The notes below the pieces were generated by a model, which did not search any database, had not been told where the DNA came from, and was given only the letters and a program-made list of their open reading frames with translations. From NCBI GenBank assembly GCA_964458545.1, contig CAYWJF010000058.1:1-9624 (forward strand): a stretch of 9,624 nucleotides of DNA, given 5' to 3'. Position 1 is the stretch's first letter. Every line of letters begins with the position of its first letter. The DNA is from JAYFNU01 sp964458545 (lineage in GTDB: Bacteria > Bacillota > Clostridia > Oscillospirales > Ruminococcaceae). The position numbers and the translations under genes are program-made. This document shows positions 1 through 5,681 of this stretch, one piece after another.

Positions 1-50
1 GACGGTTTCTTGTTAAGGTAGGCGTTCCTTGTAAGCACGCCTTTGCTCAT
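1..50 (-). CDS. Possible 5' end of a small gene, cut by the window edge
   Basis: An ATG at 48-50 (minus strand) opens a frame that stays open to the left edge and begins MSKGVLTRNAYLNKK. The same frame is also open upstream into the end of the XRE regulator gene, so the true start could lie further up. I see no convincing Shine-Dalgarno sequence before this ATG. It lies directly downstream of the XRE gene on the same strand, so co-transcription is possible. I do not recognise a family from these few residues. It may be a chance open frame. Confidence 0.2.
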   Translation of the reverse strand, partial: MSKGVLTRNAYLNKKP

Positions 51-79
51 AACATAATAGGTTATAAGCTTCTCAATAG

Positions 80-430
80 TTACTTCCTGCTCTCTTTTTC
101 AACCGCTATGCCTTCAATATACTTGTTTACAATTACCGTGAGAATGCGAAAATGCTCTGGAGATAACAACGAGCACCTTTCTGTAAGAGCAATCACATCG
201 TTTCTTTCTTGTGAAGGAAAGAGAATTTGGTCACTTGTGACCGACAATGTTGTACATAAACACTTCAGCTTTACTATGGATATTCCTACAAGACCTCGCT
301 CCAAATCTGAAATATACTGCGGTGACACTTCAATATTCTCAGCTAATTGCTCTTGGGTCATAAGTGCTCTTTCCCTTGCTTGCTTAATTTGCTCACCTAT
401 GGAAACATTAATTTCTTTCTTTGCCTTCAT
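80..430 (-). CDS. XRE/Cro-type helix-turn-helix transcriptional regulator
   Basis: Small cytoplasmic DNA-binding regulator of the XRE (Cro/C1) family, about 116 residues. The HTH domain lies at about residues 10-66: SIGEQIKQARERALMTQEQL, followed by the recognition-helix region SPQYISDLERG that is typical of the family. The C-terminal 45 residues (LSPEHFRILTVIVNKYIEG) look like a short helical dimerisation segment, with no enzymatic domain. I chose the ATG at 428-430 because GGTGGTG lies upstream at usable spacing; a GTG at 440-442 and an ATG at 434-436 are in-frame alternatives. It is divergent from the orphan gene at 569, and the gap between them holds a strong promoter and two inverted repeats. 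It therefore probably represses that gene, itself, or both. The gene is AT-rich compared with sequence beyond 1144, as expected for mobile-element or phage-type regulators. Family assignment is firm; target and signal are unknown. Confidence 0.88.
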   Translation of the reverse strand: MKAKKEINVSIGEQIKQARERALMTQEQLAENIEVSPQYISDLERGLVGISIVKLKCLCTTLSVTSDQILFPSQERNDVIALTERCSLLSPEHFRILTVIVNKYIEGIAVEKESRK

Positions 431-449
431 ATACATCACCACCGCTTCA

Positions 450-476
450 ACTTAAATCAACACTTTTAGTTTAAGT
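450..476. repeat. Inverted repeat, candidate operator of the XRE regulator
   Basis: ACTTAAA at 450-456 is mirrored by TTTAAGT at 470-476, with 13 bases between. It lies just upstream of the XRE start codon region and just before the -35 box of the divergent orphan-gene promoter. This is where an autoregulatory site would be expected. The two arms are seen directly; binding by the XRE protein is inference, and a 7-bp AT-rich repeat can arise by chance. Confidence 0.35.
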
Positions 477-486
477 AAGAGTATGG

Positions 487-516
487 TTGACAAACACAAG
501 CTGTTGCTATTATAAT
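487..516 (+). promoter_or_regulatory. Sigma-A type promoter for the orphan gene at 569
   Basis: TTGACA at 487-492 and TATAAT at 511-516 are both perfect consensus hexamers, separated by 18 bases. Transcription would start near 523, giving a leader of about 45 bases before the ATG at 569. The strength of the match suggests high intrinsic activity, consistent with control by a repressor. Confidence 0.75.
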
Positions 517-524
517 AACTAATA

Positions 525-545
525 TTAGAGCTATTAGTACTCTAA
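525..545. promoter_or_regulatory. Inverted repeat overlapping the start site, candidate operator
   Basis: TTAGAG at 525-530 is mirrored by CTCTAA at 540-545 across a 9-base gap. The repeat sits immediately after the -10 box, over the predicted transcription start, which is a classic place for repressor binding. The XRE protein encoded divergently is the obvious candidate binder, but that is inference. As RNA it could only form a weak 6-bp hairpin. Confidence 0.35.
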
Positions 546-568
546 AATAAATTTTCGGAGGCAAGGTA

Positions 569-955
569 ATGGGTTTTCTCGGTGACGCTTTTAAATCCAG
601 CATGATTAGTATTTATGGTAACGTTGTAGACGGAAAATATGAGTTTTGCGCTTTAGCCTTAGGTGTAAAAAGCGGAAAAATGGGACTGATGCCAAAATTT
701 GACCAATTGGTTTTTTACAACACATCAGACAACGTTAAAACCAAGGGGCAGCCTATGCTGAGAGATATTCGTGAAAAGGTTGGCGTAGAAGAAATAGCAT
801 CATACGAAGTTAGGGACGTATATGATGCATATGAAACAAAAATAATTTGGCGTTCAGGAGAAACGTCTACAATTAGAACAGAAAAAAAGAGCGCTTCATC
901 AAATACAACTAATCCTATTGATACATTAAGACGCACACTGGCATTATCTAGATAA
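569..955 (+). CDS. Hypothetical protein of 128 residues, regulated partner of the XRE gene
   Basis: I do not recognise the family. The ATG at 569 follows a good ribosome-binding site (CGGAGGC, about 8 bases upstream) and the gene has its own consensus promoter and terminator, so expression is well supported. The protein has no signal peptide, no membrane segment and only one Cys (residue 27). Residues 13-60 (ISIYGNVVDGKYEF, LVFYNTSDNV) and 78-104 (SYEVRDVYDAYETKIIWRSG) alternate in the way of beta strands. A charged, Ser/Asn/Thr-rich stretch follows at about 105-115, then a short basic tail ending TLRRTLALSR. It could be a small beta-barrel or PH-like fold, but this is only an impression. AT-rich composition and the divergent XRE regulator suggest acquired cargo. 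It is a stand-alone transcription unit. Confidence 0.72.
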   Translation: MGFLGDAFKSSMISIYGNVVDGKYEFCALALGVKSGKMGLMPKFDQLVFYNTSDNVKTKGQPMLRDIREKVGVEEIASYEVRDVYDAYETKIIWRSGETSTIRTEKKSASSNTTNPIDTLRRTLALSR

Positions 956-990
956 ACTCTTTGTCTTTACCACTGACACTACATATCAAG

Positions 991-1020
991 AAAAAGCGAA
1001 GCATACAGCTTCGCTTTTTT
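991..1020 (+). terminator. Rho-independent terminator after the orphan gene
   Basis: AAAAAGCGAAGC at 991-1002 pairs perfectly with GCTTCGCTTTTT at 1008-1019 around a 5-base loop, with T residues running from 1015 to 1020. The A-run on the left arm becomes a T-run on the minus strand, so the hairpin could also stop the glycosyltransferase transcript arriving from 1144. It lies 35 bases after the orphan gene's stop codon. Confidence 0.88.
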
Positions 1021-1143
1021 GTAACGCACTTTAATTATACAAACACTCAGACAAAATAAAAACTGTCGTTATAATATAATCCCCGCGCCAATAGCGTAAC
1101 AACGAGAAGGTTTTAGTGATTTCATCTTTGAACAACGCAAGCG

Positions 1144-2094
1144 CTAATTGTTATTCTCCGTCTCGCTCACAATGTATATTGGGCGGGCTTTTGCTTCAAT
1201 ATATGTTTTAGAGAGATATTTCCCTACAATGCCTATCGTGAAAAGCTGAACGCCCGCAAGTAGAAGAATTATACAGACAAGCGACGGGTAACCCGCTACG
1301 GGGTCGCCCCACACAAGAGTTTTTACAATAACCACGACTATAAGAACGAGCGCCGCTACGCAGAAGATAAGCCCAAGCGCCACGGCAAAGGAAAGCGGCG
1401 CGGTGGAAAAGCCGATAATTCCGTCCACCGCGTAGGTTAAAAGCTTGCCGAACGACCACTTTGTTTCGCCAGCCACCCGCTCGGCGTTCTCGTATTCAAG
1501 CCATTCGGTCTTAAAGCCGACCCAGCTAAAGATGCCCTTTGAAAAGCGGTTACGCTCCTTTAGGCTTAGTACGGCGTCGGTCATCTTGCGAGACATAAGG
1601 CGGAAATCCCGCGCGCCGTCCACTATTTCGGTTTCGGACATACGGTTAATAAGCTTGTAGAACATTCTCGCGAAGAAGGAACGAATTTTAGGCTCGCCCT
1701 TGCGGGTCACGCGGCGTGAGGCTACGCAGTCGAGTTCAGGCTTATCCTTAAGAGTATTGTACATCTGTAAAAGAAGCGCGGGCGGGTCCTGAAGGTCGGC
1801 GTCCATAACACCTACATAGTCGCCCTTCGCCGCCTCAAAGCCCGCGAACATAGCGGCTTCCTTACCGAAGTTCCGCGAAAAGCTGATGTAGCGCACCCGC
1901 TTATCTTTTTTTGCAAGCGAGCGGAAAACCTCAAGGGTTCCGTCGGTTGAGCCGTCGTCTACGAAGATAAGCTCATAATCAGCCGAAAGCTTCGCGAAGG
2001 TTTCGGTGACCGCTTCGTAGAATATAGGCGCCGCCTCCTGCTCGTTCTTGCAGGGCACGACTATTGAAATAAGCTCGCGCTTTTCTTGCTTCAT
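1144..2094 (-). CDS. GT2-family polyprenyl-phosphate glycosyltransferase (DPM1/GtrB-like) with two C-terminal membrane helices
   Basis: Transfers a sugar from a nucleotide donor to a membrane polyprenyl phosphate at the cytoplasmic face, by family analogy. Numbered from the ATG at 2094 (316 residues), the GT-A domain covers about 1-220: SIVVPCKNE, VDDGSTDGT (45-53, nucleotide binding), DADLQDPP (98-105, the metal-binding DxD motif) and DFRLMSRK (163-170). Hydrophobic segments at about 230-258 and 268-293 anchor the C-terminus, and the tail RPIYIV is typical of the family. I prefer the ATG at 2092-2094 because the alternative GTG 12 bases upstream lies inside its Shine-Dalgarno sequence (GTGGAGAG). 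The gene stands alone, divergent from mrp, with its own promoter. It is a paralogue of the GT2 gene at 5682. Donor sugar and lipid cannot be read from sequence; glucosyl, GlcNAc or mannosyl transfer are all possible. Confidence 0.92.
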   Translation of the reverse strand: MKQEKRELISIVVPCKNEQEAAPIFYEAVTETFAKLSADYELIFVDDGSTDGTLEVFRSLAKKDKRVRYISFSRNFGKEAAMFAGFEAAKGDYVGVMDADLQDPPALLLQMYNTLKDKPELDCVASRRVTRKGEPKIRSFFARMFYKLINRMSETEIVDGARDFRLMSRKMTDAVLSLKERNRFSKGIFSWVGFKTEWLEYENAERVAGETKWSFGKLLTYAVDGIIGFSTAPLSFAVALGLIFCVAALVLIVVVIVKTLVWGDPVAGYPSLVCIILLLAGVQLFTIGIVGKYLSKTYIEAKARPIYIVSETENNN

Positions 2095-2123
2095 ACTTCT
2101 CTCCACTTATTGTTATTATCTAT

Positions 2124-2152
2124 AGAATACCACCTTTTCACAAAGCAGGCAA
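2124..2152 (-). promoter_or_regulatory. Promoter of the 1144-2094 glycosyltransferase
   Basis: Read on the minus strand, TTGCCT (2152-2147) and TATTCT (2129-2124) are separated by exactly 17 bases. Transcription would begin near 2117, about 23 bases before the ATG. The -35 box is the end of a 21-bp element shared with the 3848-3876 promoter, and the distance from that element to the -10 box is the same at both sites. Confidence 0.6.
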
Positions 2153-2170
2153 CCTTGTTTTACGGGTGGT
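2150..2170. repeat. Shared 21-bp intergenic element, copy 1
   Basis: CAACCTTGTTTTA, then C, then GGGTGGT. A second copy at 3874-3894 matches at 20 of 21 positions (T in place of C at position 14). Both copies lie between divergent genes and overlap the -35 box of the minus-strand promoter. Weaker similarity (CACC, TTTC, AAAGC) extends toward the minus-strand -10 box. Probably a regulator-binding site or specialised promoter element; the regulator is unknown. Confidence 0.6.
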
Positions 2171-2176
2171 GCTTTG

Positions 2177-2205
2177 TTGACAGTGTATACTTTTGGGGGT
2201 AAACT
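2177..2205 (+). promoter_or_regulatory. Promoter of the mrp operon
   Basis: TTGACA at 2177-2182 (perfect -35) and TAAACT at 2200-2205 are separated by 17 bases. The transcript would start near 2212 and carry a short leader that ends in the AAAGGAGA ribosome-binding site. The promoter starts 7 bases after the shared 21-bp element, so a protein bound there could influence both divergent directions. Confidence 0.65.
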
Positions 2206-2235
2206 TGTACATAGCAAAATTAAAGGAGAATTCAT

Positions 2236-3060
2236 ATGAGCGAATGCACACACGACTGCTCCTCCTGCTCGGAAAACTGCGGCGAGCGCAAGGAGAGCTT
2301 TATTAAAAAACTAAACGATTTAAGCAGCGTTAAAAAGGTCTTCGCCGTGGTGAGCGGCAAGGGCGGAGTTGGTAAATCTCTTGTAACAAGCCTGCTATCG
2401 GTGCTCGCGCAAAGAAGCGGACTTCAAACCGCTATACTCGACGCGGATATTACGGGTCCGTCCATTCCGAAGGCGTTTAATATCCACACGCGCGCCGAGG
2501 CGACCGATGCGGGCATCTTTCCCGTAAAGAGTAAAACAGGCATTGATATTATGTCCTTAAACCTTCTGCTTGAAAGCGAAACCACCCCCGTCGTTTGGCG
2601 CGGACCGATAATAGCGGGTACGGTGACCCAGTTCTGGACCGACGTTATCTGGAAGGACATTGACGTTATGTTTATCGATATGCCTCCGGGGACGGGCGAC
2701 GTGCCGCTGACCGTTTTCCAGTCTATCCCCGTAGACGGCATTATTATCGTCACCTCACCGCAGGAGCTGGTCTCCATGATAGTCGAAAAGGCTGTCAATA
2801 TGGCTAAGATGATGAATATTCCCGTTCTTGCTCTGGTTGAGAATATGTCTTACTTCGAATGCCCCGACTGCCACAAAAAGCACCAAATCTTCGGAGAAAG
2901 CAGCGCTGACGAAACCGCAAAGCGCTTTGGTATAGACGCGGTAGCGAAGCTGCCCGTAAACCCGAAGCTTGCCTCGGCTTGCGACGCAGGAATGATAGAG
3001 CTTTTCGAGGGCGACTGGTTAGACGGCGTTTTCAAGAAGCTTGAGGAATTAAAGAAATGA
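2236..3060 (+). CDS. mrp: Mrp/NBP35-family P-loop ATPase, iron-sulfur cluster carrier
   Basis: Cytoplasmic ATPase that by family role (ApbC/Mrp/Nbp35) binds and delivers Fe-S clusters to apoproteins. The 274 residues begin with a Cys cluster C4-x3-C8-x2-C11-x3-C15, as in many clostridial Mrp proteins, in place of the DUF59/MIP18 domain of longer homologues. The deviant Walker A motif GKGGVGKS is at 41-48, the switch region DADITGPS at 69-76, IDMPPGTGD at 147-155, and the C-terminal cluster-binding CPDC at 209-212, inside NMSYFECPDC. All key residues are intact. The ATG follows a strong AAAGGAGA site. The stop codon overlaps the start of the next gene (ATGA), so the two are translationally coupled. 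The gene has its own near-consensus promoter at 2177-2205. Confidence 0.95.
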   Translation: MSECTHDCSSCSENCGERKESFIKKLNDLSSVKKVFAVVSGKGGVGKSLVTSLLSVLAQRSGLQTAILDADITGPSIPKAFNIHTRAEATDAGIFPVKSKTGIDIMSLNLLLESETTPVVWRGPIIAGTVTQFWTDVIWKDIDVMFIDMPPGTGDVPLTVFQSIPVDGIIIVTSPQELVSMIVEKAVNMAKMMNIPVLALVENMSYFECPDCHKKHQIFGESSADETAKRFGIDAVAKLPVNPKLASACDAGMIELFEGDWLDGVFKKLEELKK

Positions 3061-3524
3061 GCCGCGCCGAAAAAGCGCGCGAGCTTTTCCTTAAAGGCTA
3101 TAACTGCTCGCAGGCTGTCTTCGCCGCCTTCGCGGACATTATGAAAATAGACGAGGAAACGGCGCTTCGGCTCTCCTCCTCCTTCGGCGGTGGTATGGGA
3201 CGTATGCGCGAGGTCTGCGGCGCGTGTAGCGGTATGTTTATGGCGGCGGGTATGCTTTACGGCTACACCGACCCAAGCGACGACACCGCCAAAGCCGAGC
3301 ACTACGCGCTTATTCAGCGTATGGCGAAGGAGTTTCGCTACGCAAAGAACAACGGTTCTATTATCTGCAAGGAGCTGCTCGCGCTTCAAAGCAAGGCAGA
3401 CTTCTCCCCCGCGCCCACGGCAAGGACAGACGAGTTCTATAAAGCCCGCCCCTGCCTTAAATATGTGGAGGACGCCGCAGAAATACTTGAGAGCATATTA
3501 AACGAAAAGAACGCAAAAATATAA
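3057..3524 (+). CDS. C_GCAxxG_C_C family protein (putative redox protein)
   Basis: 155-residue soluble protein of the C_GCAxxG_C_C family, which is named for its conserved Cys pattern and has no firmly established biochemical role; redox activity or metal/cluster binding is usually supposed. The signature is visible in order: C17 in GYNCSQAVFAAF, then FGGGMGRMREVCGACSG (C54 and C57), C104 in GSIICKELL, and C133 in KARPCLKYVEDAAEIL. The first residues (EKARELFLKGYNCSQAV) are highly typical. The ATG overlaps the mrp stop by four bases, and no separate promoter is seen. Expression therefore depends on mrp, and a functional link to Fe-S cluster handling is reasonable inference. Length and residues are normal for the family. 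Confidence 0.92.
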   Translation: MSRAEKARELFLKGYNCSQAVFAAFADIMKIDEETALRLSSSFGGGMGRMREVCGACSGMFMAAGMLYGYTDPSDDTAKAEHYALIQRMAKEFRYAKNNGSIICKELLALQSKADFSPAPTARTDEFYKARPCLKYVEDAAEILESILNEKNAKI

Positions 3525-3525
3525 A

Positions 3526-3556
3526 AATGGCCCTCGGCTTCACGCCGAGGGTCATT
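3526..3556 (-). terminator. Terminator of the GlsB-like gene, possibly bidirectional
   Basis: CCCTCGGC (3531-3538) pairs with GCCGAGGG (3544-3551) around loop TTCAC, and the stem extends to 3526 and 3556 with one G-T wobble. On the minus strand the hairpin is followed by ATTTTTATATTTTTG, a good T tract, so it terminates transcription coming from 3569. On the plus strand the tail (TCATTCGTTT) is poorer, so termination of the mrp operon here would be weaker. Confidence 0.85.
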
Positions 3557-3568
3557 CGTTTAGCTAAA

Positions 3569-3826
3569 CTATTTTTTAAAGATAAGCCTTATCAGCCAGA
3601 TAAGTATGCAAGCGCCTACTATAGAGACGATAAGCCCCGCGATAAAGCCGTGAGCGGAAAAGCCGATAAGTCCCGCAACCCAGCCGCCGAGAACCGAACC
3701 TACGATACCGACAATAATGTTGCGAAGAAGACCGCTCTTGCTCTTCATAATAATGCTTGCAAGCCAACCTACGATACCGCCGACGACGATATCAATAATT
3801 ATACCCCATAAATCCATCTGTCTCAT
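3569..3826 (-). CDS. GlsB/YeaQ/YmgE-family small membrane protein
   Basis: 85-residue, very hydrophobic and glycine-rich integral membrane protein of the family once named transglycosylase-associated (GlsB/YeaQ/YmgE), often linked to stress in Gram-positive bacteria. Three membrane segments are visible at about 7-27, 33-55 and 58-82. The glycine patterns DIVVGGIVGWLAS, NIIVGIVGSVLGGWVAGLIG and GFIAGLIVSIVGA are characteristic, and the protein ends in basic KK. The ATG at 3826 follows AGGAAAGG closely; the ATG three codons later (MDLWG) is an alternative start that resembles usual family N-termini and has better spacing. It is monocistronic, with its own promoter (3848-3876) and terminator (3526-3556). 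The promoter shares a 21-bp element with that of the 1144-2094 glycosyltransferase. Molecular function is not known for the family. Confidence 0.9.
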   Translation of the reverse strand: MRQMDLWGIIIDIVVGGIVGWLASIIMKSKSGLLRNIIVGIVGSVLGGWVAGLIGFSAHGFIAGLIVSIVGACILIWLIRLIFKK

Positions 3827-3847
3827 GTCCTTTCCTAAGTTTTCCTT

Positions 3848-3876
3848 ATTTTACACCATTTCGCCGAAAAGCTCAA
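3848..3876 (-). promoter_or_regulatory. Promoter of the GlsB-like gene
   Basis: Read on the minus strand, TTGAGC (3876-3871) and TAAAAT (3853-3848) are separated by 17 bases, the same geometry as at 2124-2152. Transcription would start near 3841, only about 15 bases before the first ATG. The 21-bp shared element ends in the -35 box. Confidence 0.55.
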
Positions 3877-3894
3877 CCTTGTTTTATGGGTGGT
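3874..3894. repeat. Shared 21-bp intergenic element, copy 2
   Basis: CAACCTTGTTTTA, then T, then GGGTGGT, differing from copy 1 (2150-2170) by one base. It ends 4 bases before the -35 box of the ade promoter on the plus strand and overlaps the -35 box of the GlsB-like gene on the minus strand. The distance to the minus-strand -10 box (20 intervening bases) is identical to copy 1. Confidence 0.6.
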
Positions 3895-3897
3895 TGA

Positions 3898-3926
3898 TTG
3901 CGAAACGCCGTAGTTTGTGATAGAAT
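3898..3926 (+). promoter_or_regulatory. Promoter of the ade operon
   Basis: TTGCGA (3898-3903) and TAGAAT (3921-3926) are spaced by 17 bases, and TG at 3918-3919 one base before the -10 box makes an extended -10. The start site would be near 3933, about 30 bases before the TTG start codon. No purine-riboswitch-sized leader is present. Confidence 0.5.
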
Positions 3927-3964
3927 AGCTGATAAGAAAATCTAACGGTTTTAAGGGTGATTAA

Positions 3965-5668
3965 TTGAAAAATATTGCCGAATATCAAAGCGTCTCGCTC
4001 GGAAAGCGAAAGGCTGACCTTGTTTTAAAGGGCGGAAACGTAGTTAACGTTTTTACCGAGGAGATAATAAAGGCTGACGTAGCCATCTGCGGCGACACTA
4101 TTGTCGGCGTAGGCAGCTACGAGGGCGAAAAGGAGCTCGATTGTCGTGGTAGATACCTCGCGCCGGGCTTTATAGACGCGCATATACATATAGAATCCAC
4201 AATGGCGCTGCCGAGCGAACTTTCGCGGGTGCTTCTCACCCGTGGTACTACGACGATAATCGCCGACCCACACGAGCTTGTAAACGTTAAGGGCAAGGAA
4301 GCGCTTCGTTTTCTTCTTGCCGATGCGAAGAAAACGCCGCTTACCGTTTACCTTATGATACCCTCCTCGGTTCCTGCTACCCCCTTCGACACCAACGGCG
4401 CGGGCAGGTTTCTCGCGCGCGATATGGTGGAGTTTATCGATGATGAGCATCTTTTGGGGCTCGGCGAGCTAATGTGCTTTCGCGACGTTATTAATTCCGA
4501 GCCCGAGGCGCTCGAAAAGATAGCTCTTTTTGCCGACTATACCCGCGACGGTCACGCCCCCGCAATCACGGGCGGTGAAGTGCAAAGCTATCGTCTTGCG
4601 GGTGTAAACAACGACCACGAATGCGTAAACGCCGAGGAAGCGCTTGAAAAGATGCGCGCGGGCTTTAATATCTATATTCGTGAAGGCAGCGCGGCAAGGA
4701 ACCTTGAGTCTATAATAAAGGGTATGTTGAAGGAAGGCATTCCGTTCGAGCAATGCGCCTTTTGTACCGATGACAGGCATCTTGCGGATATGGAAAGCGA
4801 GGGGCATATTGACCATTGCGTACGCAAGGCAATAGCTCTCGGCGTTCCACCCATAAAGGCAATTAAGATGGCGACGCTCTATCCCAGCCGTATGTGCAAG
4901 GCAAAGCATATAGGCGCGATAGGCGCGCGTTATAAGGCGGACATAGTTATCCTCGATAACCTTAGCGACGTAACACCGCTAATCACCGTAAAAAACGGCG
5001 TACTTACCGACGGAAAGAGCTTCGGCGGAGCTGAAAAAACAGCCATACCGCCTGAGCTTTTAGATACGGTGCATTTCCAGCCGCTTACAAGGGAAAGAAT
5101 TGCGCTCAAGCGCAAGGAGAAGAACCACGTTATCGGTCTTGTCGATAACGAGATAATGACAAAACACCTTTTTGAAGCAGTACCCGGCGGCGAATACTTT
5201 GAGCCGAACAAGGAATACTCAAAGCTCTGCGTAATAGAACGGCACGGTAAAAACGGCAACGTCGCCGTAGCGCCGTTAAAGGGCTTTAATATTGAAAACG
5301 GCGCTGTCGCTTCCTCGGTCGCACACGATTCCCACAACCTTATTGTAGCGGGCGATAACGACGAGGATATTATTGCCGCGGCAAACAGGGTAAAGGAGCT
5401 TGGCGGCGGCTACTGCGTCGCGAGCGGCGGCAAAATATTAGCGGAGCTTCCGCTAAAGCTGTGCGGAATAATAAGCACACTCGATTACAAGGAGATTGAA
5501 AAGCAAACCGTTGATATTCTCGCCGCGGCAAAGAAGCTTTCAGTAAATCCTCGGCTTGACCCAATGATTACCCTCTCCTTCGTATCGCTTCCTGTTATTC
5601 CCGAAATACGGTTATTAGATACGGGACTGTTCGACGCTGACAAATTTGAGTTTATTTTAACGGAATAG
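3965..5668 (+). CDS. ade: Adenine deaminase
   Basis: Amidohydrolase-superfamily enzyme that deaminates adenine to hypoxanthine and ammonia in cytoplasmic purine salvage. At 567 residues it has the usual AdeC length. Metal-site motif DAHIHIESTM is at 71-80 (H73, H75), followed by TTTIIADPHE (96-104), GLGELM (165-170) with the conserved Glu, GHAPAITG (196-203), NNDHEC (215-220) and CTDDRH (267-272), the catalytic Asp region. The C-terminal adenine-deaminase domain runs from about 385 and includes SVAHDSHN (451-458) and GGGY. The start is TTG, placed by AAGGGTGA 6 bases upstream and by the typical N-terminus; no ATG fits better. The gene has its own promoter, and a GT2 gene follows 13 bases after its stop, presumably on the same mRNA. 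All expected residues are present. Confidence 0.95.
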   Translation: MKNIAEYQSVSLGKRKADLVLKGGNVVNVFTEEIIKADVAICGDTIVGVGSYEGEKELDCRGRYLAPGFIDAHIHIESTMALPSELSRVLLTRGTTTIIADPHELVNVKGKEALRFLLADAKKTPLTVYLMIPSSVPATPFDTNGAGRFLARDMVEFIDDEHLLGLGELMCFRDVINSEPEALEKIALFADYTRDGHAPAITGGEVQSYRLAGVNNDHECVNAEEALEKMRAGFNIYIREGSAARNLESIIKGMLKEGIPFEQCAFCTDDRHLADMESEGHIDHCVRKAIALGVPPIKAIKMATLYPSRMCKAKHIGAIGARYKADIVILDNLSDVTPLITVKNGVLTDGKSFGGAEKTAIPPELLDTVHFQPLTRERIALKRKEKNHVIGLVDNEIMTKHLFEAVPGGEYFEPNKEYSKLCVIERHGKNGNVAVAPLKGFNIENGAVASSVAHDSHNLIVAGDNDEDIIAAANRVKELGGGYCVASGGKILAELPLKLCGIISTLDYKEIEKQTVDILAAAKKLSVNPRLDPMITLSFVSLPVIPEIRLLDTGLFDADKFEFILTE

Positions 5669-5681
5669 ACGGAGGGCTAAT

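Noticed and set aside
1070..1075. TATAAT on the plus strand between the orphan gene and the glycosyltransferase
   Set aside because: No acceptable -35 box at 16-18 bases upstream, and no plus-strand gene follows, so it is probably chance in AT-rich sequence.
2104..2106. GTG start giving a 320-residue glycosyltransferase
   Set aside because: This GTG is part of the Shine-Dalgarno sequence for the ATG at 2092-2094, which is the better start.
2850..3389. Minus-strand open frame of 179 codons across the mrp/C_GCAxxG junction
   Set aside because: Antisense shadow of two strongly conserved proteins, with no ribosome-binding site or family resemblance.
3527..3811. Plus-strand open frame of 94 codons
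   Set aside because: Its ATG lies inside the terminator hairpin and it is antisense to the convincing GlsB-like membrane protein; its translation is low-complexity and unrecognisable.
3895..3964. Possible purine riboswitch before adenine deaminase
   Set aside because: The leader from the predicted start site is only about 30 bases, and no aptamer-like paired structure is seen.
4847..4857. CCACCCATAAA, resembling part of the shared 21-bp element
   Set aside because: It lies inside the adenine deaminase coding region (VPPIK), matches only half of the element and has no adjacent promoter.
4025..4909. Minus-strand open frames inside the adenine deaminase gene
   Set aside because: Shadows of a full-length, motif-complete enzyme on the other strand.
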